Below are positions 1-8,507 of a stretch of DNA of 27,083 nucleotides, piece after piece. The DNA comes from CAYMRB01 sp964392615. GTDB lineage: Bacteria; Planctomycetota; UBA8108. Position 1 is the stretch's first letter, and each line of letters begins with the position of its first letter. Below the pieces are notes generated by a model, which was given only the letters and a program-made list of their open reading frames with translations, did not search any database and was not told the DNA's origin. Made by a program: the position numbers and the translations under genes. The stretch spans positions 1 through 27,083 of the forward strand of contig CAYMRB010000082.1 of assembly GCA_964392615.1 (NCBI GenBank), read 5' to 3'.

Positions 1-321
1 AGCCAGCGGGCGGAGATGCCGCTCGAATGCACAGAGATTTGTGAAAGGCGGCACTAAGGAACCCAGGAAACCAGGAGAGGAGAAAGGCGGGCTCGTTCCT
101 TTCCTGGCTTCCTGGGTTCCTTAGAGATCTTCTCTTCAGGGAAGGATACGCGCAGGAAAGGACGGCGAACCGGCCCGGTAGGTGCGCGGAAAGAAACGGG
201 TGCAAAGGCGAGCAGGCCAATCTGTGTGTCCTTCTGTGACGGGAGTGCTTGCGTCCCGACCGCATGGCGAAGCACGATCGACGGTTCACGGTATCCCACG
301 ATCGAACGCGGGTGCAAGACC
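1..321. other. Intergenic region upstream of the first operon
   Basis: No convincing coding region was seen. It holds a dispersed palindrome (54-124) and then about 200 bases leading to the ATG at 322. An open frame continues upstream of that ATG to a GTG at 226, but the residues it would add do not look like a protein N-terminus and would bury the signal peptide. No clear Shine-Dalgarno sequence stands directly before 322. The promoter of the downstream operon probably lies between 125 and 320, but no -35/-10 pair could be assigned with confidence. Confidence 0.5.
54..124. repeat. Dispersed palindromic repeat, copy 1
   Basis: The left arm (54-81) and right arm (97-124) are 28 bases each and complementary at 26 positions, with a 15-base loop. 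The outer ends read CTAAGGAACCCAGG and CCTGGGTTCCTTAG. The same outer arms recur at 8700-8786, and both copies are followed by AGAGRTCTT. No transposase is nearby. It would fold into a long hairpin on either strand, so a REP/MITE-like element or a bidirectional transcription stop are both possible. Confidence 0.75.
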
Positions 322-2922
322 ATGAAGACCATCACGCGAATCCTGTCCGCCGCCGTGCTCCTCTGGCCGATCTCCGTCGCCTCCGCGGAGAACACGGCGC
401 GCCTCGAGAGCTCCCGACTGACGCTCGACGTCGACAGGAAGACGGGAAGCTGGACCCTGCTCGACAGGCGCTCCGGCGCGCGATGGCCGGCCATCGGACG
501 CGCGAGCGTCGGCCAGGCGAGCGGGCTCGACGCCGACTTCGCCGTCGCCAACGGCACCGCGAGCAAAGTGGACTTGCGACATGCGAACGGCGTCGGTGTC
601 ACCTTCGAGCTCGTCGACGACGGCAGCGCGATCGTGCTGCGCTACAGCGGCGAAGCGCTCGGCGACATCCGCGCGCTCGACGACGTCCTCGTCGTCACCG
701 ATCGCGGCCACGGGCACGTGATCGTGCCGTGTCGCGAAGGGTTGCTCATCGGCGCCGGCAGCGGCAAGACGTTCCGCCGCACGTTCGGGACGAGCGACTA
801 CGAGGGCTGCCACATGAACCTCCTCGGCTTCATCGAGGCGGGCTCAGCGCTCCTCGTCACGTGGGACGATGCGTACGTCTTCCCCGAGGTCGCCGGCGGC
901 GTGGACCCGAAGACCGGACGCCATGAAGTCCGCACCGCGTTCTCCCTTCGCGGACCCACCGCGCGCTCGCTGCGCATCCAGCCGCTCGGCAAGGGCGATT
1001 GGAACGCGATCGCCGCTGCGTACCGCGTCGTCGCCGAGCGCAAGAAGCTCGCGGTGACGCTGCGCGAGAAGACGAGGCGCAATCCGCACGTCGAGCGCAT
1101 GGTCGGCGCGTCGAACGTGAAGCTGTGGACGTGCCTCGCTCGACGCATGAACGAGCCGAGCACGCGCGAGGAGTCCGTTACGGTGCGGTGGACGTTCGAC
1201 GAGGCCGCGAGCATCGCGGAACACCTACGTCGCGACATCGGCATCGATCGCTGTCTATTCATGATCGGTGGCTGGACGGAAGGCGGCTACGACTGCCGCC
1301 ACCCGGACAACCTGCCGGCGAATCCGGAATGCGGCGGCAACGCCGCGCTCGCCGATGCCATCGATCGCATTCAGAAGCTCGGCTACGTCGCGAGCCTGCA
1401 CGACAACTACCAGGACATGTACCGCGACGCGCGCAGCTGGGATGAGTCCTACATCGCGAAGAGCCGCGACGGCAAGCTGCGCCGAGGCGGTCGCTGGCTC
1501 GGCGGTCGCGCTTACATTATCTGCCCGCCGAAGGGGCTCGAGCTCGCGCGTCGGCCGCAGAACCTGCCGGGCATCCGCAAGCTGTTCCCCGCGCAGAGCT
1601 ACTTCATCGACACGACGTACGCTGCCGGCCCGCAGGAGTGCTCCGCGCCGGATCACGCGATCGGCCGCAACGAGGACATCGTCTGGAAGAAGCGCCTGAG
1701 CGACTACGCGCGCGACGTGTTCGGCCTGTTCGGCAGCGAATGCGGCCGCGAGTGGGCGCTGCCGCACAGCGACTTCTTCGAGGGGCTCGTTGCGGTATCC
1801 GGTCGCCACTTCCACAACCTGGATCCGACCGCGCTCGGTGCCATGACGATCCCGTTCTGGGAGATGGTCTACCACGACTGCCAGATCGCCTGGGGCAAGT
1901 ACGGCTACTCATACGAACGCGCCGCCGACTACGTCGCGCATCACGTGCTGTGCGCGCGGCCGCTGCACTACCACTCGATCCCGAACCACCTGTACTGGAA
2001 GACGAAAGATGCGAGCCGCGTCGACGCCACGCCGCGCGTCGTTTCCGTCGAGCCTGCCGGCGATCGAGCGTTCCGTATCCGCTACGAATGGACGGTCGGC
2101 GAAGGGGCACAGAAAGACTGGCGCATTTTTGTCCACTTCGGCACGTCGAAGGACATTCTCTTTCAGGATGATCACGCGCCGCCGATACCCACGTCGCGCT
2201 GGAAGGCACGGACGACCGTCGCCGTCGGCCCGCACACCGTCCGCGTGCCCCGTTCCCTGCGCAAGGACGCGGTCGACGTCATGATCGGCCTGTTCGACCC
2301 TCGAGACGTCTCGGGACGCGCCGTGTTGCCGGGAGGCGACGGCCAGCGTCGTGTGGTCGTCGGACGCCTGAAGCTCGCTCCGCGCATCGAGTTCGAGCCG
2401 GCGGCGCGTCGTCGCAGCGACGACGCGGGCTGCTGGATGCGCACTGACGAAGGATGGGCCGACGGGCTGCATCCCGTCGACGTGTTCGTGAAGAATACGC
2501 ACGAGGTGCTCGGCCCGCTGCACGCCGCGACCGCGCACGGCGTCCTGACGCGTTTGGAGTTCTTGACCTCCGACCGCTCAGTGCGACGCGCGACGTGGGG
2601 AGCGGGCGACGCGAAGACGGTCGTCACCGTCAACTTCGGCGCGCAGGACGCGACGGTCGAGTCGCGCTACGGCGGCCGCGTCGTGCTGCCGCGCTGGGGA
2701 TTCGTCATCGACGGCCCGCGCTTCGCGGCGTTTCTCGCCCGCCGCTGGGGCGGGCAGGAGTATGCTGACGGCGCGCTCTTCACGCTGCGCGCGCTCGGCG
2801 AGCGCGACCTCGACCAGAGCCGTCGGCTGCGCGTCTTTCACGCATTCGGCACACCGAAAATCCGTTGGCGAGACTCGACCCTCGACGTCCAGCGCGAGAA
2901 GATCGTCGAGCCACGTCCATGA
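322..2922 (+). CDS. Exported glycoside-hydrolase-like protein (TIM-barrel, GH101/GH129/DUF5696-like)
   Basis: This 866-residue protein starts MKTITRILSAAVLLWP and has a Sec signal peptide cut near residue 22 (after ISVASA). That signal peptide is why the ATG at 322 was chosen over an in-frame GTG at 226. Residues 25-255 look like a beta-sandwich, 265-560 like a barrel core, and the remainder like further beta domains. Candidate catalytic acids sit in YFIDTT (D430) and FGLFGSECGREW (E473), each at the end of a predicted beta-strand. The text resembles the DUF5696 / endo-alpha-N-acetylgalactosaminidase superfamily, but the assignment rests on motif memory. Its stop codon overlaps an ATG of the next gene (ATGA), and two Tat-exported oxidoreductases follow, so it probably starts an operon for extracytoplasmic glycan processing. 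The substrate is unknown. Confidence 0.7.
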   Translation: MKTITRILSAAVLLWPISVASAENTARLESSRLTLDVDRKTGSWTLLDRRSGARWPAIGRASVGQASGLDADFAVANGTASKVDLRHANGVGVTFELVDDGSAIVLRYSGEALGDIRALDDVLVVTDRGHGHVIVPCREGLLIGAGSGKTFRRTFGTSDYEGCHMNLLGFIEAGSALLVTWDDAYVFPEVAGGVDPKTGRHEVRTAFSLRGPTARSLRIQPLGKGDWNAIAAAYRVVAERKKLAVTLREKTRRNPHVERMVGASNVKLWTCLARRMNEPSTREESVTVRWTFDEAASIAEHLRRDIGIDRCLFMIGGWTEGGYDCRHPDNLPANPECGGNAALADAIDRIQKLGYVASLHDNYQDMYRDARSWDESYIAKSRDGKLRRGGRWLGGRAYIICPPKGLELARRPQNLPGIRKLFPAQSYFIDTTYAAGPQECSAPDHAIGRNEDIVWKKRLSDYARDVFGLFGSECGREWALPHSDFFEGLVAVSGRHFHNLDPTALGAMTIPFWEMVYHDCQIAWGKYGYSYERAADYVAHHVLCARPLHYHSIPNHLYWKTKDASRVDATPRVVSVEPAGDRAFRIRYEWTVGEGAQKDWRIFVHFGTSKDILFQDDHAPPIPTSRWKARTTVAVGPHTVRVPRSLRKDAVDVMIGLFDPRDVSGRAVLPGGDGQRRVVVGRLKLAPRIEFEPAARRRSDDAGCWMRTDEGWADGLHPVDVFVKNTHEVLGPLHAATAHGVLTRLEFLTSDRSVRRATWGAGDAKTVVTVNFGAQDATVESRYGGRVVLPRWGFVIDGPRFAAFLARRWGGQEYADGALFTLRALGERDLDQSRRLRVFHAFGTPKIRWRDSTLDVQREKIVEPRP

Positions 2923-2945
2923 ATGACAGAGCCCGAGAAGCCCAT

Positions 2946-4265
2946 ATGAGCACCGCGAAGAACCTCACCCGTCGACGATTCCTCGAACAGAGCGGCAAGG
3001 TCCTGGCGAGCGCGCTGGCGATTCCCGCCGTCGTCCCCTCGGGCGTCCTGGCGGCGCCGAATCGCCCGGGACCGAACGAGCGCGTCGGCGTCGGCTTCAT
3101 CGGTGCCGGACGCCGATGCGGCAATCTGCGAGGGCGCTTTCCGAAGACCGGACAGATCGTCGGCATCAACGACGTATTCCTGCCGCGAGCGCAGTCCGTC
3201 GCGAAGCGCTACGGGTGTCCGTCGTGGCAGGACTACCGCAAGCTGCTCGAGTCGAAGGACGTCGACGCGGTCATCGTGACGACGCCCGACCACTGGCACA
3301 CGCTGCCGAGCATCCACGCTTGCCAGGCCGGCAAGCACGTGTACTGCGAGAAGCCGCTGACGTTGACGATCCACGAAGGCCGACTGCTCGTCGACGCCGC
3401 ACGCAAGTACAAGCGCGTATTCCAGACCGGTAGCCAGCAGCGTTCGATGATCGCCAATCGCGTCGGCTGTCAGCTCGTGCGCGAGGGAAAGATCGGCAAG
3501 CTGAAGAAGGTCCTCGCTGCGGACTTCCCGAGCCCGTGGGAGTGCGCGTTTCCCGGCCAGCCGACGCCGAAGGGCCTCGACTGGGACGCGTGGTGCGGGC
3601 AGGCGCCGCTGCGGTCGTATCACGCCGACCTCTTCGCGCCGCGCACGAAGCCCGGCTGGATCTCGTTCCGACCGTACTCCGGCGGCGAGGTCACCGGCTG
3701 GGGCGCGCACGGCCTCGATCAGGTGCAATGGGCGCTCGGCATGGACGACACCGGTCCGGTCGAGGTGTGGACCGAGGGCGACGCGTTCGCCCCACCGACC
3801 TACGACAAGCCGGAGTCGCGCAGTCGCGGTGAGAAGATCTGCCGCAAGCCGAAGGTGTTCTACCGCTACGCGAACGGCGTCGTGCTCGAGCTCGGCGGCG
3901 GACCTGGCGGCGGTGCGGTCTTCCTCGGCGAGAAGGGCAAGATCACGATCAACCGCGGCAGTGCCGTCAGCGATCCGAAGGAGCTCGCAGCGAAGGCTCT
4001 CGAGGCCGAACGCCAGAAAGGCGGTCCCGACGGCAAGCACCTCGAGAACTGGATCGAGTGCATCCACTCGGGGGCGAAGCCGACCGGCGACGTCGAGATC
4101 GGTCATCGCTCGGCGACGGTGTGCCACCTCGCCAACATCGCGCGTTGGGTCGGCCGCAAGCTGCGCTGGGATCCGAAGACGGAGACGTTCCCGGGCGACG
4201 CCGAAGCGAACGCGCTCATCACGCGTGAGCAGCGCAAGCCGTACGAGCTGCCGAAGCAGGTGTAA
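2946..4265 (+). CDS. Tat-exported Gfo/Idh/MocA family oxidoreductase 1
   Basis: This 439-residue protein has a twin-arginine signal (LTRRRFLEQSG, residues 7-17) with a hydrophobic stretch ending near AAPN. The Rossmann motif GFIGAG lies at 50-55, DHWH at 115-118, the family CEKP motif at 134-137, and GEVTGWGAHGLDQ at 247-259. It is expected to bind NAD(P) and act on a sugar or sugar derivative outside the cytoplasm. In related exported families the role is either oxidation at the sugar C3 or NAD-dependent glycoside cleavage (GH109), and the sequence alone does not decide between them. ATG 2946 has GAGAAG five bases upstream; an in-frame ATG at 2919 overlaps the preceding stop as ATGA and would add nine residues. 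The next gene begins five bases after its stop. Confidence 0.88.
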   Translation: MSTAKNLTRRRFLEQSGKVLASALAIPAVVPSGVLAAPNRPGPNERVGVGFIGAGRRCGNLRGRFPKTGQIVGINDVFLPRAQSVAKRYGCPSWQDYRKLLESKDVDAVIVTTPDHWHTLPSIHACQAGKHVYCEKPLTLTIHEGRLLVDAARKYKRVFQTGSQQRSMIANRVGCQLVREGKIGKLKKVLAADFPSPWECAFPGQPTPKGLDWDAWCGQAPLRSYHADLFAPRTKPGWISFRPYSGGEVTGWGAHGLDQVQWALGMDDTGPVEVWTEGDAFAPPTYDKPESRSRGEKICRKPKVFYRYANGVVLELGGGPGGGAVFLGEKGKITINRGSAVSDPKELAAKALEAERQKGGPDGKHLENWIECIHSGAKPTGDVEIGHRSATVCHLANIARWVGRKLRWDPKTETFPGDAEANALITREQRKPYELPKQV

Positions 4266-4270
4266 CCAAC

Positions 4271-5587
4271 ATGAAGAGCACGCACGAAGAACGCCGTCAT
4301 CCCACAGTCAGTCGACGCAGCCTCCTCAAGACCATCCTCGCCGCATCCGTGGCGCCTGCATTCGTGCAGAGTCGTGCGAACGCCAGCGCCCCATCCGAGC
4401 GGATCACGCTCGGATTCATCGGCGTGGGCAACCAGGGCACGCGGCGCAATCTGGGCTCGTTCCTGCGCGAGCGGGACGCTCAGGCGGTCTCGGTCTGCGA
4501 CGTGTTCGCCAGCCGGCGCGAGAGGGCTCGTCAGCTCGTAGACAAGGCTTACTCCACGAAGGGATGCAAGTCGGTCAACGATTTCCGCGAGATCCTCGCG
4601 GATCCGTCGATCGACGCGGTCGTCATCTCCACGCCGGATCACTGGCACGTGCCGATGTCGCTCATGGCCCTCGAGGCGGGCAAGGACGTCTTCTGCGAGA
4701 AGCCCACGCACACGATCGCCGAGGGCCGGACACTGATCGACGCGGTCAAGAAGCGCAACGCGGTGTTCCAGGTCGGGCTCGAGGATCGCTCGATCGACCT
4801 CTACCACAAGATGATCGAGTGGATCCGCAACGGCGCCATCGGAACGCTCGAGAAGGTCGAGGTGAAGCTGCCCCACGGATTCGACTATCCGCTGGAGAAG
4901 CCCGCCCCCGTGCCCGAAGGGCTCGACTATGACCTGTTCGTCGGACCGGCGCCCTTCAAACCGTACACGCCGTCGTGCACCGTCCAGAAGCGGTGGCGGA
5001 TGAACAGCGACTACGCGAACGGGTCGCTCGTCGATTGGGGCTCGCACCTCGTCGATACCGCGCAGCTCGGAGCCGACGCCCCGGGCGTCTGCCCGGTCGA
5101 GGTGAAGGGCGAGGGCGTGATCCCGACCGGCCGAGCGACCGACGTGCCGATCGGGTTCGACGTGCGCTATCGCTACGCCAACGGCGTGGAGATGGTCGTC
5201 CAGTCCGGAAAGGTCCTGGGCGCCGGCAAGGGGTGCGCCGACATCCGCTTCACCGGATCCAAGGGCTGGGTCGGCAACCAGGGCTGGCGCGCGCCGCTCG
5301 AGGCGAGCGATCCGAAGATCCTCGAGACCAAGTACGCGCCGAAGACGTCCAAGCACTGGCAACGTCCGCCCTACGAGCACCGCAACTTCCTGGACTGCGT
5401 CCGTTCGCGCAAGGCCACGACGTACACCGTCGAGACCATGCACCTGCTGCACGTGACACTCCACATGGGAACCATCGCCATGCGGCTCGGCAGGAAGCTG
5501 CGCTGGGACCCGAAGACGGAGGCGTTCCTCGGCGACGAGGCGGCCAACAAGATGCGCAGCCGACCGTCGCGCGACGATTGGAAGTAG
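4271..5587 (+). CDS. Tat-exported Gfo/Idh/MocA family oxidoreductase 2
   Basis: This 438-residue protein has a Tat signal (VSRRSLLKTILAAS, residues 13-26). The Rossmann motif GVGNQG is at 51-56, DHWH at 123-126, CEKP at 142-145 and the active-site segment GSLVDWGSHLVDTAQ at 251-265. It is a distant paralogue of the gene just upstream: both end with GRKLRWDPKTE, but otherwise they differ widely. It starts five bases after the upstream stop, so the two are surely cotranscribed. A GC-rich hairpin follows its stop by nine bases. Its last 200 bases are duplicated, with an 8-base deletion, at 13556-13747. Cofactor and fold are confident; the substrate and whether it acts as a dehydrogenase or an NAD-dependent glycosidase are not. 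Confidence 0.9.
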   Translation: MKSTHEERRHPTVSRRSLLKTILAASVAPAFVQSRANASAPSERITLGFIGVGNQGTRRNLGSFLRERDAQAVSVCDVFASRRERARQLVDKAYSTKGCKSVNDFREILADPSIDAVVISTPDHWHVPMSLMALEAGKDVFCEKPTHTIAEGRTLIDAVKKRNAVFQVGLEDRSIDLYHKMIEWIRNGAIGTLEKVEVKLPHGFDYPLEKPAPVPEGLDYDLFVGPAPFKPYTPSCTVQKRWRMNSDYANGSLVDWGSHLVDTAQLGADAPGVCPVEVKGEGVIPTGRATDVPIGFDVRYRYANGVEMVVQSGKVLGAGKGCADIRFTGSKGWVGNQGWRAPLEASDPKILETKYAPKTSKHWQRPPYEHRNFLDCVRSRKATTYTVETMHLLHVTLHMGTIAMRLGRKLRWDPKTEAFLGDEAANKMRSRPSRDDWK

Positions 5588-5596
5588 CGAGATCGA

Positions 5597-5621
5597 GGGG
5601 GAGCGCTCTCACCGCTCCCCC
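5597..5621 (+). terminator. GC-rich hairpin after the Gfo/Idh operon
   Basis: A perfect 9-bp stem (GGGGGAGCG / CGCTCCCCC) with a 7-base loop lies just after the stop at 5587. There is no U-tract, so it is a terminator-like stem rather than a classic intrinsic terminator. Its right arm is the last coding codons of the GH50-like remnant that runs the other way. Confidence 0.55.
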
Positions 5622-5706
5622 AGCCGTACCTCGTACATCCGTTCCCCCACCTCCCGACACGTCCGCACGATCTCGGGATACGGCCGGTCGCAGACGTCGA
5701 TGAAGC
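5610..5706 (-). pseudogene. 3' remnant of a GH50-like glycoside hydrolase gene
   Basis: This stretch matches the 3' end of the intact gene at 14036-16132, with 9 differences in 97 bases by hand alignment (5610-5706 against 14036-14132). The stop codon is preserved and the frame reads PYPEIVRTCREVGERMYEVR, ending LGER against LGKR in the intact gene. Six of the nine base differences are silent. Beyond 5706 a weaker similarity broken by gaps may run to about 5760, including a TWLV.DDQ segment that resembles THWFQYKDQ. The rest of the gene is missing, so this is not a functional gene. Confidence 0.85.
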
Positions 5707-5784
5707 AGCTTCACTGCCCTGATCATCGACCAACCACGTGCGCGCCGGATCCAAGCGACCCCGCGGGCGCTCTCCCATCGAACT

Positions 5785-5825
5785 GACCCGGAGTCGCCTC
5801 CGCAATCGGATGGCGACCCCGGGTC
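5785..5825. terminator. Hairpin downstream of the FG-GAP gene
   Basis: The arms GACCCGGAGTCGCC (5785-5798) and GGCGACCCCGGGTC (5812-5825) form a 14-bp stem with one mismatch, which becomes a G-U pair in minus-strand RNA. The loop is 13 bases. It lies 48 bases past the stop of the minus-strand FG-GAP gene. No U-tract follows on the minus strand; on the plus strand only GTTTC follows. Confidence 0.5.
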
Positions 5826-5873
5826 GTTTCACTTGCCTGATCGTGACGGCGTCACGCCGGACCGGTCGATTCC

Positions 5874-8507
5874 CTATCGAAGAACGCCGACCGAGCTGCA
5901 CGCGTCGTACACGCACCGCGACAGCCGATCCGGCGTCGCGTCGCGACCGCACGAGCGCGGCCCAGGCGCCGGCGGCGGCGTCGGGTCCTGGAACAGGTAG
6001 GTCAACGTCGACACCACGTCGCCCAGGTCCACCTGACCGTCGTCGTTCGTGTCCGCCGCGTCCGGACACTGCGAGCAGCGCGCGCCGAGGAACAGGCAGC
6101 CCAGCGTCGACACCGCGTCCGCCAGGTCGACCGATCCGTCGCCGTTCGCGTCGCCGCGACGGTAGGACTCGATGCGCGGCGGCGTGACGTCGTCGCATGG
6201 CGAATCGGACAGCAGCAGGAACGCATCCTGGTAGCCCGTGAACGCGATGTCCTGGAAGCCGTCTTCGTCGAAGTCCGCGACCGCCAGGTCGAAGAGCGCT
6301 CCCGTCGGGAGGTCCACGCCGAGGTTCTGGGGTCCGACCATGTTCCCGTCGCCCTGTCCGAGGTAGAGGCTGATGCCCTGCCCACTCGCGAAGTGGGTCA
6401 CGGCGATGTCGAGGTGACCGTCGAGGTTGAAGTCGGCCGTCACGAGATGCCAGGGGTTGTTCCCCGTCGGGGCCGCGACCGGCGACGAGAACGTGCCGTT
6501 GCCGTTGCCGAGCGCCCGAACCAGCGAGTGCGTGTTGCGCGTCGCGATCACGTCGACTTTGCCGTCCTCGTTGTAGTCGCCGAAGGTCAGCGACGTGATG
6601 TTGTCGCTGAAGCCGCTTCCCATGTCGCTCAGCAGCGCGGCACCGAACGCGCCCGTCCCGCTGTTGCGACGCACCGCGAGGCGCGCGTTGTGGATCTCCG
6701 ACGGGTAGACCATGTCGAGGTCACCGTCGGCGTCGACGTCGACCAGCGCGATGTCCGCCGCCGCCTCCGGCGCCGGGTACGACTGCGAGTCGAAGCCACC
6801 CGCTGCGAGTCGCCGGCGCACCGTGATCGAGTTCCCGCCGAGCACGTTCGTCGTCACGAAGTCGTCGCGTCCGTCGCCGTTCACATCCCCCACCGCGACG
6901 CGCATCGGCCCGTTGCCCGTGCCCCACCACGACCAGTTCAACCACGGCTGGCTGGCAGCACCCCAGCGGATCCGGACGCGGTCGGTGTGGAAGTTCGTCG
7001 CGATGATGTCCTGGTAGCCGTCGTCGTTGAAGTCGCCGACCTCAACGTCCGTCGGCCCGTCGCCCATGGCCCAGGTTTGCGTGCCCGAGAACGTCCCGTC
7101 GCCGTCGCCGAAGCGAATGCGGATCCGATCGCCGACCGTGTCCGCCGCCACGATGTCCTGGTCGCCGTCACCGTCGAGGTCCGCCGCAGCGATCGCCTGC
7201 GACTCCGTGCCGACCTCGAGCACCGACTCCGGATCGCCCTCGAACGCCAGGCTTCCGGCCGCACCGCGACACGGTAGAGACGGCTCGGGGCACGGCGAGT
7301 CGGATAGCATCAGGAACGCCTCCTGGTAATCCGTGTAGACGATGTCCTGGAACCCGTCGCCGTTGAAGTCCGCCGCCGCAACGTCGAACAGCGTACCGGC
7401 CGGGTAGTTCACACCGAGGTCGACCGGACCGTTCATGTTCCCGTCGCCGTCGCCGAGGTAGAGACTCAGATTCAGCCCGCCGAAGAAGTGGCTGACGACG
7501 ATGTCGAGGTTGCCGTCGCGGTTGAAGTCGTCCGTGATCACGTGGATCGGGTTGTTGCCGGTGGGCGCCGCGACCGGCGACGAGAACGTCCCGTCACCGT
7601 TGCCGAGGGCGCGAACGAGCGAGTGCGTGTTGCGCGCCGCGATCACGTCGACGTGGCCGTCCTCGTCGTAGTCGCCGAACGTCAGCGCATGGAAGCTGAC
7701 GTCGAACGCGCTCGCCATGCCACTGAGAACGGCGCCGCCGAAAGTCCCGTCGCCGTCGTTGAGACGCACCGCGACGCGAGCGTGGTGGATGTCGGACGGG
7801 TACGCCATGTCGAGGTCACCGTCGTCGTCCAAGTCGACGAGTTGGATGTCACTCGCCGCTTCGGGCGCACCGTACGTTTGCGTATCGAAGCCACCGGCGG
7901 CCAGGCGGCGACGCACGGTGATCGAATTCGATCCGTAGACGTTCGTCGTCACGAAGTCGTCGAGCCCGTCGTCGTTGACGTCGCCGACCGCGACGCGGAT
8001 CGGACCGTCACCCGTTGCCCACCACGACCAGTCCGACCACGGCTCATGCGCCGCGCCCCAACGAATACGCACGCGGTCAGCGTGCACGTTCGTCGCGAGG
8101 ATGTCCTCGTACCCGTCGCCGTTGAAGTCGCCGACGTCGACGTCGGTCGGACCGTCGCCCATCGTCCACGTGTGCGTCCCCCAGAACGAGCCGTCACCGC
8201 TCCCGAAGCGGATGCGGATCCGGTCGCCGACCGTGTCGGCCGCGACGATGTCCTGCGTGCCGTCGCCGTCGAGATCGGCCACCGCGACAGCCTGGGATTC
8301 GACGCCGACGTCAAGAACCGCTGACGGATCGTGGAAGCCGAGGTGTCCGTCCGGGCCGGGACACCCATCGCCGGGGCCAGGGCCAGGGCCGGGGGGAGCG
8401 ACGATCACGCCGGCACGCACCGCGACGCTGTAGAGCAGGGTGAAGAGCACGACCGTCGAGAACGCTGCGAAGAACGAGAAGGGCTGGAATCCGTCGTGGC
8501 GCCGCAT
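5874..8507 (-). CDS. Secreted double FG-GAP/VCBS beta-propeller with C-terminal dockerin
   Basis: The 877-residue product starts at an ATG preceded by a full AAGGAGGT ribosome-binding site (8512-8519). A hydrophobic stretch at residues 11-32 ends AVRA, consistent with an export signal, followed by a short Pro/Gly linker. Residues 64-406 and 429-771 are two ungapped copies of one 343-residue module. Each module contains seven repeats with calcium-loop motifs such as DLDGDGTQDIV and DFNGDGYEDIL, consistent with one seven-bladed propeller per module. A dockerin-type pair follows (GDANGDGSVDLADAV near 785 and DTNDDGQVDLGDVV near 819) with the PTPPPAPGPRSCG tail usual in planctomycetes. Such proteins are expected to be calcium-stabilised surface or adhesion proteins; no catalytic residue was seen. 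A paired-arm hairpin lies downstream. Confidence 0.9.
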   Translation of the reverse strand: MRRHDGFQPFSFFAAFSTVVLFTLLYSVAVRAGVIVAPPGPGPGPGDGCPGPDGHLGFHDPSAVLDVGVESQAVAVADLDGDGTQDIVAADTVGDRIRIRFGSGDGSFWGTHTWTMGDGPTDVDVGDFNGDGYEDILATNVHADRVRIRWGAAHEPWSDWSWWATGDGPIRVAVGDVNDDGLDDFVTTNVYGSNSITVRRRLAAGGFDTQTYGAPEAASDIQLVDLDDDGDLDMAYPSDIHHARVAVRLNDGDGTFGGAVLSGMASAFDVSFHALTFGDYDEDGHVDVIAARNTHSLVRALGNGDGTFSSPVAAPTGNNPIHVITDDFNRDGNLDIVVSHFFGGLNLSLYLGDGDGNMNGPVDLGVNYPAGTLFDVAAADFNGDGFQDIVYTDYQEAFLMLSDSPCPEPSLPCRGAAGSLAFEGDPESVLEVGTESQAIAAADLDGDGDQDIVAADTVGDRIRIRFGDGDGTFSGTQTWAMGDGPTDVEVGDFNDDGYQDIIATNFHTDRVRIRWGAASQPWLNWSWWGTGNGPMRVAVGDVNGDGRDDFVTTNVLGGNSITVRRRLAAGGFDSQSYPAPEAAADIALVDVDADGDLDMVYPSEIHNARLAVRRNSGTGAFGAALLSDMGSGFSDNITSLTFGDYNEDGKVDVIATRNTHSLVRALGNGNGTFSSPVAAPTGNNPWHLVTADFNLDGHLDIAVTHFASGQGISLYLGQGDGNMVGPQNLGVDLPTGALFDLAVADFDEDGFQDIAFTGYQDAFLLLSDSPCDDVTPPRIESYRRGDANGDGSVDLADAVSTLGCLFLGARCSQCPDAADTNDDGQVDLGDVVSTLTYLFQDPTPPPAPGPRSCGRDATPDRLSRCVYDACSSVGVLR
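6195..8318 (-). repeat. Internal tandem duplication encoding two propellers
   Basis: The coding segments 7290-8318 (module 1) and 6195-7223 (module 2) are equal in length (1029 bases) with an offset of 1095 bases. The encoded modules align without gaps and are identical at roughly three-quarters of residues by eye. Both begin VL(D/E)VG.ESQA and end LSDSPC. The duplication covers exactly seven blades, so a whole domain was copied. Confidence 0.88.

Noticed and set aside
4103..5464. Minus-strand open frame of 453 codons opposite the second Gfo/Idh gene
   Set aside because: It has low-complexity composition and no motifs, and the opposite strand carries an intact Rossmann enzyme with EKP and Tat motifs.
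6393..7277. Plus-strand open frame opposite the FG-GAP repeats, with regular VEVEV and VAVAER text
   Set aside because: The periodicity is the mirror of the FG-GAP repeats on the minus strand, and there is no ribosome-binding site or independent domain.
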